Positions 6,185-12,495 of a DNA stretch of 12,495 nt are shown in pieces. The DNA is from UBA668 sp046076025 (GTDB lineage: Bacteria; Actinomycetota; Acidimicrobiia; Acidimicrobiales; Ilumatobacteraceae): positions 1 to 12,495 of the forward strand of contig JBJTRF010000122.1 in NCBI GenBank assembly GCA_046076025.1, given 5' to 3'. How positions within the stretch are numbered: the first letter of the stretch is position 1; each line of letters begins with the position of its first letter. The notes beneath the pieces are model-generated. The model made no database searches. It had not been told where the DNA came from and was given only the letters and a program-made list of their open reading frames with translations. The position numbers and the translations under genes are program-made.

Positions 6185-8140
6185 GTGCTCACCGGCGACC
6201 AGGAACAGCTAGCGATCTCACTCGTACGCGGCATGGCGATGGACGCGCCGCTGAAGGCCAAGAGCGGCCATCAGGGAACCGCCATGGCGCTCGCGCCGCT
6301 CGCCCACGTCCTCTACTCGCGCATCATGCGCCACGATCCCGCCGACCCGCACTGGCCCGACCGCGACCGGTTCATCCTCTCGGCAGGGCATGCGTCGATC
6401 CTGCAGTACGCCATGCTGTTCCTCGCCGGGTACGGCCTCGAACTCGCCGACCTGCAGGCGTTCCGCCAGTGGGAGTCGGCCACTCCCGGCCATCCGGAGG
6501 CCGGGCACACCGCCGGCGTCGAGGTCACCACCGGCCCACTCGGACAGGGTTTCGCCAACGCCGTCGGCATGGCGCTCGCCGAGCGCAGCTTGCGCGCCCG
6601 ATTCGGCGCCGACGTCATGCAGCACCACACCTTCGTCATCGCCGGCGACGGCTGCCTGATGGAGGGTGTCAGCCACGAGGCCGCGTCGCTCGCGGGGCAC
6701 CAGCGCCTCGGCGGACTCATCTGCATCTTCGACGACAACCACGTCACCATCGACGGCGACACGGCACTGTCGTGCAGCGACGATGTCATCGGCCGCTTCA
6801 CCTCGTACGGCTGGCACGTCGAGCAGCTGGGCGACTGCGCCAACGACCTCGACGCGCTCGAGGCAGGCCTCCGCCGGGCCATGGCCGTCGACGACCGCCC
6901 CAGCCTGCTGGTGCTGCGATCGCACATCGGCTACCCCAGCCCCGACCTCACCGACCGGCACGAGGCGCACGGCAACCCGTTCACCGCCGACCACGCATCG
7001 CGCACCAAGGCAGCGATGGGCATTCCCGACGAGCCGTTCTGGGCTCCCGCCGACCTCGTCAGCGCATACCGGGCGCACGTCGCCGAGCGCGGCGCCGCCG
7101 AGCGTGCCGCCTGGCTGCAGCGACGTGCCGCCAGCGCCATCGACGGGCCCGAGTGGGATGCCTGCTGGTCGGCCACCGGCCTGCCGGGCTGGGCCGACGC
7201 CCTGCCGCACTTCGACCAGGGCGAATCGATCGCCACGCGCGTCGCCGTCGAGAAGGCAATGAACGCCGCGCTCCCGATGATGCCCTCGATCATGGCGGGC
7301 GCCGCCGATCTCACGGGCAACACCGGCACGAGGCTCATCGGCCATGCCGCCGCCACGCCGGCCGAGCCTGCCGGTCGGCAGGTGTACTACGGCGTGCGCG
7401 AGCACGCCATGGGCTCGGCGATGGTGGGCATGGCCCTGCACGGCGGCGTCCTGCCCGTGGGCGGCACCTTCTTCGTCTTCCTCGACTACATGCGCCCGCC
7501 GGTGCGACTGGCGGCGCTCAGCCGGGCAAAGGCGGTCTTCGTGTTCACCCACGACTCGGTGGGCGTCGGCGAGGATGGCCCCACGCACCAGCCGGTCGAG
7601 CACCTCGCCACGCTGCGCGCCATTCCCGGCCTGCAGGTGATCCGGCCAGCCGACGCCAACGAGACCGTTGCCGCGTGGCGGGTCGCCGTCGAGCATGACG
7701 GGCCCACCGCCCTCGTCCTCAGCCGCCAGAACGTGCGCGTCTGCACCGACGGCTCGGCGGTCGAGCGCGGCGCAGCCGTCGTGCGCGATGCCGACAGCCC
7801 TGCGGTCGTGCTGGTTGCCACCGGCAGCGAGGTGGCGCTGTGCGTCGACGCTGCCGACGAGCTCGCTGCGGCCGGAGTGGCGGCGCGCGTGGTCAGCATG
7901 CCGTCGTGGGATCGCTTCGCTGCCCAGTCGGTCGACTATCGCCGGGCGGTCCTGCCCGAGGACGTGCCGGTGCTGTCGGTCGAGGCGGCGAGCACCTTCG
8001 GATGGGCGGCCTTCGCCGACGAGTCGGTGGGCATCGACAGGTTCGGGGCCAGTGCGCCCGGCAGCGTGGCGCTCGAACGCCTCGGCATCAGCGTCGGCAA
8101 CGTCGTGGAGCGGGCACGGGCGCTCGCCTGCACCCGCTGA
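6185..8140 (+). CDS. tkt: Transketolase
   Basis: This 651-residue thiamine-diphosphate enzyme moves two-carbon units between sugar phosphates in the non-oxidative pentose phosphate pathway. Three regions are clear: the ThDP-binding N-terminal domain (H29 in KSGHQGTAM; GVEVTTGPLGQG at 111-122; GDGCLMEG at 155-161 and DDN at 183-185, forming the GDG-N metal/ThDP motif), the pyrimidine domain (catalytic Glu406 in GVREHAMGSAM; DSVGVGEDGPTHQPVEHL at 457-474), and a C-terminal domain from about 530 (VVLVATGSEVALCVDAA). The usual SGHPG is SGHQG here (Gln30), and the DDNN/DDNG element reads DDNH. Length is slightly below the common 660-700 residues. The start is a GTG, supported by the expected DQ-xLA-x(5)R N-terminus and by a TACAGT 7 nt upstream. 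Next downstream is tal, 44 bp away. Confidence 0.96.
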   Translation: MLTGDQEQLAISLVRGMAMDAPLKAKSGHQGTAMALAPLAHVLYSRIMRHDPADPHWPDRDRFILSAGHASILQYAMLFLAGYGLELADLQAFRQWESATPGHPEAGHTAGVEVTTGPLGQGFANAVGMALAERSLRARFGADVMQHHTFVIAGDGCLMEGVSHEAASLAGHQRLGGLICIFDDNHVTIDGDTALSCSDDVIGRFTSYGWHVEQLGDCANDLDALEAGLRRAMAVDDRPSLLVLRSHIGYPSPDLTDRHEAHGNPFTADHASRTKAAMGIPDEPFWAPADLVSAYRAHVAERGAAERAAWLQRRAASAIDGPEWDACWSATGLPGWADALPHFDQGESIATRVAVEKAMNAALPMMPSIMAGAADLTGNTGTRLIGHAAATPAEPAGRQVYYGVREHAMGSAMVGMALHGGVLPVGGTFFVFLDYMRPPVRLAALSRAKAVFVFTHDSVGVGEDGPTHQPVEHLATLRAIPGLQVIRPADANETVAAWRVAVEHDGPTALVLSRQNVRVCTDGSAVERGAAVVRDADSPAVVLVATGSEVALCVDAADELAAAGVAARVVSMPSWDRFAAQSVDYRRAVLPEDVPVLSVEAASTFGWAAFADESVGIDRFGASAPGSVALERLGISVGNVVERARALACTR

Positions 8141-8173
8141 TCCATGTCACGCCCGCTCCCCCCGCAGCACATC

Positions 8174-8178
8174 AGGAG
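8174..8178 (+). promoter_or_regulatory. Shine-Dalgarno of tal
   Basis: AGGAG sits 6 nt before the ATG at 8185, a near-ideal spacing. It fixes the transaldolase start inside a longer open frame that reaches back into tkt, and shows that this internal gene uses SD-led initiation. Confidence 0.75.
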
Positions 8179-8184
8179 ACCGAC

Positions 8185-9300
8185 ATGAGCGAGCGACTGC
8201 GTGCCCTGCACCGCGACCACGGACAGAGTCCGTGGCTCGACAACCTGCGGCGCAGCTACATCACCTCCGGCGAGTTGGCCCGGCAGGTCAACCGCGGCAT
8301 CCGCGGCCTCACCAGCAATCCCACGATCTTCCAGAAGGCCATCCAGGGCTCCGCCGACTACGACGAGCAGTTCCGCGCCCTCGTCGCCGGCGGTGGCGAG
8401 GTCGTCGACCACTACTGGGCGCTCGTTCTCGCCGACATCAGGGGTGCCCTCGACACCTTTGCGCCGCTGCACGCGGCATCGGGCGGGACCGACGGGTTCG
8501 TGAGCGTGGAGGTCGACCCCGGACTGGCAACTGACGGACCGGGCACCGAGGCGGCCGCACGCCGGCTCCATCTCGACATCGACCGGCCGAACCTGATGGT
8601 GAAGATCCCGGCGACGCTCGAGAGCATTCCCGCCATCGAGCAGATGATCGCCGAGGGGCGCAATGTCAACGTCACCCTCATCTTCAGCCTCGACCGCTAC
8701 CAGAGGGTGATGGATGCCTACATCCGCGGCCTCGAGCGGTACGCCGAGTCCGCCGACGCCGACCTCGCTCGGGTGGCGAGCGTGGCGAGCTTCTTCATCA
8801 GCCGGGTCGATACCGAAGTCGACCGCCGCCTCGACGCACTCGGCACACCGGCGGCACTGGCCCTCCGCGGCACGGCGGCGGTGTCGCAGGCACGGCTCGC
8901 CTACCAGGCCTTCGTCCAGTCCTTCAGCGGACCGCGCTGGGACGCGCTCGCCCGACGGGGCGCCAGGGTGCAGCGTCCGCTGTGGGCCAGCACCAGCACC
9001 AAGAATCCCGCCTACCCCGACACGCTGTACGTCGACGAGCTCATTGGCCCCGACACGGTCAACACGCTGCCCGACGCCACCATCGACGCCTTCGCCGACC
9101 ACGGCACCCCGGCTCGCACCATCGACCGGCCCGACCACGTCGAGGCTGCCCGCAGGTCGTGGGCCCAACTGGCCACGGTCGGCGTCGACGTCGACGACGT
9201 CGCAGCACAACTCGAGCGCGAGGGCGTGACCAGCTTCCAGTCGAGCTTCGACGACCTGCTGGCGGCGCTGGCCGACAAGGCGGCCTCGTTCTCGGCATGA
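8185..9300 (+). CDS. tal: Transaldolase
   Basis: The 371-residue enzyme transfers a dihydroxyacetone unit between sugar phosphates through a Schiff base, completing the non-oxidative pentose phosphate pathway with the adjacent transketolase. Visible family elements are SPWLDNLRRSYI (15-26), GLTSNPTIFQKAI (41-53), VSVEVDP (107-112), the Schiff-base lysine K140 in NLMVKIPAT, NVNVTLIFSLDRY (160-172), FFISRVDTEVD (203-213) and the long-form signature WASTSTKNPAYPDTLYVDEL (267-286). Length and motifs fit the actinobacterial/cyanobacterial long transaldolase class; no phosphoglucose isomerase fusion is present. A strong SD (AGGAG) precedes the ATG. The stop overlaps the ATG of the LOG-family gene (ATGA). 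In many actinobacteria tal is followed by zwf and opcA, but here it is not. Confidence 0.95.
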   Translation: MSERLRALHRDHGQSPWLDNLRRSYITSGELARQVNRGIRGLTSNPTIFQKAIQGSADYDEQFRALVAGGGEVVDHYWALVLADIRGALDTFAPLHAASGGTDGFVSVEVDPGLATDGPGTEAAARRLHLDIDRPNLMVKIPATLESIPAIEQMIAEGRNVNVTLIFSLDRYQRVMDAYIRGLERYAESADADLARVASVASFFISRVDTEVDRRLDALGTPAALALRGTAAVSQARLAYQAFVQSFSGPRWDALARRGARVQRPLWASTSTKNPAYPDTLYVDELIGPDTVNTLPDATIDAFADHGTPARTIDRPDHVEAARRSWAQLATVGVDVDDVAAQLEREGVTSFQSSFDDLLAALADKAASFSA

Positions 9301-10370
9301 CCTCCGAGGACGCTGATCCAGGGTCCGGTGCCGTCCCGCCGGAGGCCGGCGTCGAGGCAGCACTCGATGCCCTGCTGCGCGCCCTCGAGCCACAGGTCGC
9401 CGACTCGTACGACCGCCGACTTGCGCGCCACCTGCTTCGCTCCGCAGTCGGCCTCGTGCAGCAGCAGCCGGCCACGCTCGACCTGAAGATCGCCGGCGTC
9501 GCCCTTCGCGAGATGGCCGACGCATTCGCGATGTTCGACGCCACGCGCGGCATTCCCAAGGTGAGCATCTTCGGCTCGGCGCGCACTGCCGTGAACGACC
9601 CGCTCTATGCCGCCGCCCGCGAGGTGGCGAGCCGCCTGGCCGAGCGGGGCTGGATGGTCGTCACCGGCGCTGGACCGGGCATCATGCAGGCGGGCATGGA
9701 GGGCGCCGGACGCGACCGCTCGATCGGCGTGTCGATCAAGCTGCCCTTCGAGCAGGGGGCCAATCCCGTGATCGCCGGCGACCCCAAGTACGTCAGCATG
9801 CGGTACTTCTTCACGCGCAAGCTGATGCTGGTGAAGGAGAGCCGGGGCTTCGTGTGCCTGCCGGGCGGCTTCGGCACGCTCGACGAGACCTTCGAGCTGC
9901 TCACCCTCACCCAGACCGGCAAGGGCATTCCCGTGCCCATCGTGTTCCTCGACACGCCGGGCGACCCGTATTGGGAGACCGTCGATGCATTCGTGCGCGA
10001 GCAGCTGGTCGAGCGACGGCTGGTGGCCGGCACCGACCGCCACCTCTACCTCATCACCGAATCGTGCGACGAGGCAGTGGCCGAGATCGTGGGCTTCTAC
10101 CGCAACTACGACTCGATGCGCTACGTCGGCGACACCCTCGTGGTCAGGGTGCAGCATCCCGTCACTGACGCCCAGCTGGCCGTGCTCGGCGAGCGATTCG
10201 GGCACCTGAGCGCCAGCGGCACCTTCGAGCGGACGGAACCATTCCCCCCTGAGGTCCGCGACGGCGACCGCGTGCACCTGCACCGCATCGCCTTCGAGTT
10301 CGCGAAGCACGGGTACGGCGACCTGCGCGAGATGATCGACCTGATCAACACCTTCGAACCCGCCAGCTGA
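9297..10370 (+). CDS. LOG-family (TIGR00730) nucleotide phosphoribohydrolase-like protein with C-terminal extension
   Basis: The 357-residue protein has an N-terminal helical extension (about 1-85), a Rossmann-type LOG domain (about 87-270) and an extra C-terminal domain (about 275-355). LOG signatures are KVSIFGSAR (88-96), VVTGAGPGIMQAGMEGA (121-137), RK at 174-175 and the catalytic PGGFGTLDE (189-197). LOG enzymes cleave the N-glycosidic bond of nucleoside 5'-monophosphates, including cytokinin precursors, and release ribose 5-phosphate; PpnN of E. coli belongs to the same superfamily. Old 'lysine decarboxylase' names are misannotations. The ATG at 9297 overlaps the tal stop and has no SD of its own, so translation is probably coupled to tal. 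Released ribose 5-phosphate would feed the adjacent transketolase; that role is inference. The C-terminal domain may regulate or oligomerise. Confidence 0.88.
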   Translation: MTSEDADPGSGAVPPEAGVEAALDALLRALEPQVADSYDRRLARHLLRSAVGLVQQQPATLDLKIAGVALREMADAFAMFDATRGIPKVSIFGSARTAVNDPLYAAAREVASRLAERGWMVVTGAGPGIMQAGMEGAGRDRSIGVSIKLPFEQGANPVIAGDPKYVSMRYFFTRKLMLVKESRGFVCLPGGFGTLDETFELLTLTQTGKGIPVPIVFLDTPGDPYWETVDAFVREQLVERRLVAGTDRHLYLITESCDEAVAEIVGFYRNYDSMRYVGDTLVVRVQHPVTDAQLAVLGERFGHLSASGTFERTEPFPPEVRDGDRVHLHRIAFEFAKHGYGDLREMIDLINTFEPAS

Positions 10371-10406
10371 GCCGACGGCTCGGGGCACCGCGCACCCGTC
10401 GCCCGG
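10371..10406. terminator. Convergent intergenic spacer with weak inverted repeat
   Basis: The 36-bp gap between the LOG gene (+) and the 72-aa gene (-) holds CGACGG (10373-10378) and its exact complement CCGTCG (10396-10401), separated by 17 nt. It could fold on either strand and serve both converging transcripts. There is no T-run and the loop is long, so terminator function is only suggested by position. Confidence 0.25.
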
Positions 10407-10435
10407 CTACTCGTCGCCCGGCTCGTCGTCGCCGG
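10397..10435. repeat. 15-bp tandem repeat across the stop codon of the 72-aa gene
   Basis: CGTCGCCCGGCT occurs at 10397-10408 and again at 10412-10423, a 15-bp period, followed by a degenerate copy, CGTCGCCGG, at 10427-10435. The stop codon of the 72-aa gene (10407-10409) lies within the first copy, so the acidic tail residues GDDEPGDE appear to have arisen by short duplication. Confidence 0.55.
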
Positions 10436-10625
10436 CATTCGCGTCGCGCAGGATCCGCGCTGCCTTGTCGAGCGAGCGTCGCGCCTGCAGCAGGCGGCGG
10501 TCAGCTGCGGGACGCCCCGCCCGCGCTGCCGCAGCGGCGCGCAGCCGGTCGAACATCACGTCGTCGAGTTCGGCGGCGATCGCGTCGACTCGATCGGCGA
10601 GATTCGACAGTTCGTCGGCGGGCAT
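10407..10625 (-). CDS. Small helical protein with acidic tail, uncharacterised
   Basis: The 72-residue protein begins MPADELSNLADRVDAIAAEL. It looks like two charged helices (about 4-35 and 41-64, the second QARRSLDKAARILRDA) linked by a Gly-Pro turn (ARAGRPAADRR), possibly an antiparallel coiled-coil hairpin, ending in an acidic GDDEPGDE. It has no membrane segment, cysteines or recognised domain. The ATG at 10625 has a Shine-Dalgarno GGAG (10634-10637 on the minus strand) at 8 nt spacing and lies 3 nt after the glcF-like stop (TGACCGATG), so the two are very probably co-translated. A role as partner or accessory of the iron-sulfur protein is possible but not shown by the sequence. Confidence 0.75.
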   Translation of the reverse strand: MPADELSNLADRVDAIAAELDDVMFDRLRAAAAARAGRPAADRRLLQARRSLDKAARILRDANAGDDEPGDE

Positions 10626-10628
10626 CGG

Positions 10629-11780
10629 TCAGTCTCCGTTCAGCGCAGCGGCAAGCAGGTCCATCGGATGGCGAACGTCGACACCGCCGGCGGCGAGATG
10701 CAGCATGCACCCGGGATTCGCGCTGGCAATGACCGGCGCACCGGTGCGGGCGATGGCCGCAAGCGTGCGGTCGCGCATCAGCACGGCGAGATCGGGCTGC
10801 AACGCGGAATAGGCGCCTCCTGCGCCGCAGCACAGGCCGTCGTTGTCGAGTTCGACGAGATCGGCGACATCGCGGAGCGCCCGCCGGACGTCGAGATGGG
10901 CACGTTGCACGTGCCGCAGGTGACACGGATCGTGCACGGCAACCCGGCCGAGGTGGCGGACCGGCCGCAGCAGGTCGGCGCGAGCGGCGACGAACTCGCA
11001 GGCGTCCACCACGCGCGACGCGAAGGCCGCCGCCTCTGGCGTGCCGAGCAGGTGCCCGTAGTCCTTCAGCGCAGCACCGCATCCGGCCGAGTTCACCACC
11101 ACCGGCGCATCGCCGGGCATCGACCGCATCACGGCCTCGGCGAGCCGGCGAGCGTCGCCGGCAAGCCCCGCGTGCACGTGCAGCGCGCCGCAGCAGCCAG
11201 CAGTGGTGGCCCGGTAGCCGACGCCGAGGTGGTCGAGCACCGCCGCCGTGCTGCGATGCGTGCCGCGCATCCATGCGTCCATGACGCACCCGGTGAAGAG
11301 CCACGCATCGGTGCCGGTCGACCGCACACGCGCGCCCCGTGCGGGTACGAGATCGATTCCCAGGCGCCGCCGCACGAGTCGCCGCGGCAGCAGGCGGAAT
11401 CGCTGGGCCACGCGCAGCGCTGTCGATCCGGCGAGGAGCAGGCGGTGCCGACCAAGCACCCCGAACGCGGCCCGCTGCCACCACGGCGTGATGCGCCGCG
11501 AGGATGCCAGTGCCTCGCGGACTCCCTCCTGGAGGCGGCCATAGGGCACCCCCGACGGGCAGGCCGGCTCGCAGCCCCGGCACTGCACGCAGGTCTCCAT
11601 GAACGACACGAACGAGGGCGTCACCGGCGCACCCTCCCACTGCACGGCACGCATCGCCGCAATCCGCCCCCGGGGCGACAGTGCCTCTTCGCCCGTGACC
11701 CGGAAGGTCGGACAGTGCGGCAGGCACAGCCCGCAGCCCACGCACGAGCCAAGTTCGCGGTCGTCGAGATGGAGCGTCAC
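10629..11780 (-). CDS. glcF: (Fe-S)-binding protein, glycolate oxidase iron-sulfur subunit (GlcF)-like
   Basis: The 383-residue protein has an N-terminal ferredoxin-like domain with two complete 4Fe-4S motifs, C13-x2-C16-x2-C19-x3-C23P and C64-x2-C67-x2-C70-x3-C74P. Two CCG (cysteine-rich) domains follow: the first with C165, C196-C197 (GCCGALHVHAG) and C234, the second with C286 (DPCHLRH), C317-C318 (LCCGAGGAYS) and C358. This is the layout of GlcF and related electron-transfer subunits (GlpC, heterodisulfide-reductase D type). GlcF passes electrons from the flavin subunit that oxidises glycolate or another 2-hydroxy acid. No GlcD/GlcE flavoprotein gene is in the window, so the specific partner is unproven. 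The start is a GTG at 11780, preceded by GGAAG 4 nt upstream and a TACGGT hexamer 9 nt upstream. It is divergent from the nei-like gene. Confidence 0.85.
   Translation of the reverse strand: MTLHLDDRELGSCVGCGLCLPHCPTFRVTGEEALSPRGRIAAMRAVQWEGAPVTPSFVSFMETCVQCRGCEPACPSGVPYGRLQEGVREALASSRRITPWWQRAAFGVLGRHRLLLAGSTALRVAQRFRLLPRRLVRRRLGIDLVPARGARVRSTGTDAWLFTGCVMDAWMRGTHRSTAAVLDHLGVGYRATTAGCCGALHVHAGLAGDARRLAEAVMRSMPGDAPVVVNSAGCGAALKDYGHLLGTPEAAAFASRVVDACEFVAARADLLRPVRHLGRVAVHDPCHLRHVQRAHLDVRRALRDVADLVELDNDGLCCGAGGAYSALQPDLAVLMRDRTLAAIARTGAPVIASANPGCMLHLAAGGVDVRHPMDLLAAALNGD
10634..10637 (-). promoter_or_regulatory. Shine-Dalgarno of the 72-aa gene
   Basis: Minus-strand GGAG lies 8 nt before the ATG at 10625, inside the last codons of the glcF-like gene. 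It fixes the start of the small protein. Confidence 0.6.
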
Positions 11781-11789
11781 CGGACTTCC

Positions 11790-11799
11790 ACCGTAGCGT
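11790..11799. promoter_or_regulatory. Overlapping divergent -10-like elements between glcF-like and nei-like genes
   Basis: The sequence ACCGTAGCGT contains TAGCGT on the plus strand (11794-11799, 10 nt before the nei ATG) and TACGGT on the minus strand (11795-11790, 9 nt before the glcF GTG). The two hexamers share the central TA. The whole divergent gap is only 29 bp (11781-11809), so both promoters must be packed here or lie inside the opposite gene. No -35 boxes are recognisable. Confidence 0.35.
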
Positions 11800-11809
11800 C
11801 AGCAACACC

Positions 11810-12495
11810 ATGCCCGAGGGCCACACCATCCACCGCATCGCCAAGGACCATGCGCCGCTCCTCGCGGGCCGCGCCGTGGCCGTGTCGTCGCCTCAGGGAC
11901 GCTTCGAGGCAGGCGCCCGACTCGTCGACGGGGTGCGACTCGACCGTATCGAGGCCTATGGCAAGCACCTCTTCTACCACTGGTCGAATGGCCGCATCGG
12001 CCACGTGCACCTCGGGCTCTTCGGTCGATTCCGCGTCCATCAGACGACTGTCCCGCCCGAGCCGCAGGGACAGGTGCGCATGCGCATGACGACCGAACTC
12101 GCCACCATCGACCTCTCCGGTCCGACCGACTGCAGCATCGGCACGCCGGACGACCGCAAGGCGATCGTCGACCGCCTCGGGCCGGATCCCCTCCGGCGCG
12201 ACGCCGACCGCGACGCTGCGCTGGCGCGCATCGCGCGCAGCACGCAGTCGATCGGGCAGCTGCTCCTCGACCAACGGGTGCTCGCCGGCGTGGGCAACGT
12301 GTACCGCGCCGAGGCACTCTTCGTGAACGGCATCAACCCCGAGCGACGCGGCGTCGACTGCGATGCCGCCGAGTTGCAGGCGCTGTGGACCACGGTGGTG
12401 TCGATGCTGCGACAGGGAGTTCGCGACAACCGGATCATCACCGTCGACCGCCGCGAGTTCGACGTGCCGCGTGGCAGGGTGCGACGCGGCGAGTC
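11810..12495 (+). CDS. nei: Fpg/Nei family DNA glycosylase (endonuclease VIII-like), partial at right edge
   Basis: 228 codons are visible with no stop; the C-terminus is cut by the window edge. The protein excises oxidised bases and nicks the abasic site. It begins MPEGHTIHRIAKDH: after Met removal, Pro2 is the Schiff-base nucleophile and Glu3 the general acid, which fixes the start. Lys52 in YGKHLFYHW is the conserved β-strand lysine. The helix-two-turn-helix region spans about 146-176 (SIGQLLLDQRVLAGVGNVY, with Asn163 in GVGNVYRAEALF). The MPEGHTxHR start and SSPQGRF (26-32) resemble mycobacterial Nei1 (Rv2464c), from memory, more than MutM/Fpg (MPELPEV). The C-terminal zinc finger or zincless finger would lie beyond the edge. 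No SD is seen; the ATG is 29 bp from the divergent glcF-like GTG. Confidence 0.92.
   Translation, partial: MPEGHTIHRIAKDHAPLLAGRAVAVSSPQGRFEAGARLVDGVRLDRIEAYGKHLFYHWSNGRIGHVHLGLFGRFRVHQTTVPPEPQGQVRMRMTTELATIDLSGPTDCSIGTPDDRKAIVDRLGPDPLRRDADRDAALARIARSTQSIGQLLLDQRVLAGVGNVYRAEALFVNGINPERRGVDCDAAELQALWTTVVSMLRQGVRDNRIITVDRREFDVPRGRVRRGE

Noticed and set aside
6218..7696. 492-codon minus-strand open frame opposite tkt
   Set aside because: Low-complexity His/Gly/Val/Arg-rich translation, no motif, and the plus strand encodes a full transketolase.
7840..8184. In-frame N-terminal extension of transaldolase back into tkt
   Set aside because: The SD AGGAG and the conserved N-terminus place the start at 8185; the extension reads low-complexity Arg/Gly sequence out of frame with tkt.
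7936..10388. Long minus-strand frames (7936-9525 and 9012-10388) opposite tal and the LOG gene
   Set aside because: Shadows of strongly supported plus-strand genes; no plausible start signal or domain.
1..12495. CRISPR arrays, tRNA/rRNA genes, insertion sequences, defence or biosynthetic clusters
   Set aside because: Looked for regular repeats, cloverleaf-type elements, terminal inverted repeats and transposase or defence motifs by eye; none found.

Overview
The window comes from a GC-rich bacterial chromosome and looks like an actinobacterium, most probably class Acidimicrobiia. The class assignment is inference. It rests on the protein style: a transketolase with SGHQG, an MPEGHTIHR-type Nei glycosylase, and a run of small membrane proteins of a kind I associate with that group. 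Genes are densely packed, with gaps mostly under 100 bp. I see no tRNA, rRNA, insertion sequence, prophage, CRISPR array or toxin/defence cassette.

Left block, minus strand (5672 down to 1): a PaaI-type hotdog thioesterase; a single-chain NDP-forming acyl-CoA synthetase with the ATP-grasp half first; a D-alanyl-D-alanine carboxypeptidase of the DacB/PBP4 class; a LON substrate-binding-domain protein; a two-helix holin-like membrane protein; a 68-residue single-pass membrane protein; and a third small membrane protein that runs off the left edge. The six genes after the thioesterase are closely spaced and could be one transcription unit read towards the left edge.

Middle block, plus strand (5764 to 10370): a 132-residue uncharacterised protein, then tkt (transketolase), tal (transaldolase) and a LOG-family phosphoribohydrolase whose ATG overlaps the tal stop (ATGA). 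Transketolase and transaldolase form the non-oxidative pentose phosphate pathway. Known LOG/PpnN enzymes release ribose 5-phosphate, a transketolase substrate, so the coupling makes metabolic sense.

Right block: a 72-residue acidic-tailed protein and a GlcF-like iron-sulfur protein (minus strand, 11780 to 10407), which converge on the LOG gene. The GlcF-like gene is divergent from a Fpg/Nei family DNA glycosylase (plus strand, from 11810, cut by the right edge); their start codons are only 29 bp apart.

The most consistent non-coding signal is a TANNNT hexamer 6-7 nt before the start codon of acs, the thioesterase gene, the 132-aa gene and tkt, and 9-10 nt before glcF and nei. Downstream genes such as tal, the 68-aa gene and the 72-aa gene instead have Shine-Dalgarno sequences. 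This is the pattern expected of leaderless transcripts at the heads of transcription units. I found no convincing undescribed biological system; the genes are mainly housekeeping, and the points worth a second look are listed as findings.
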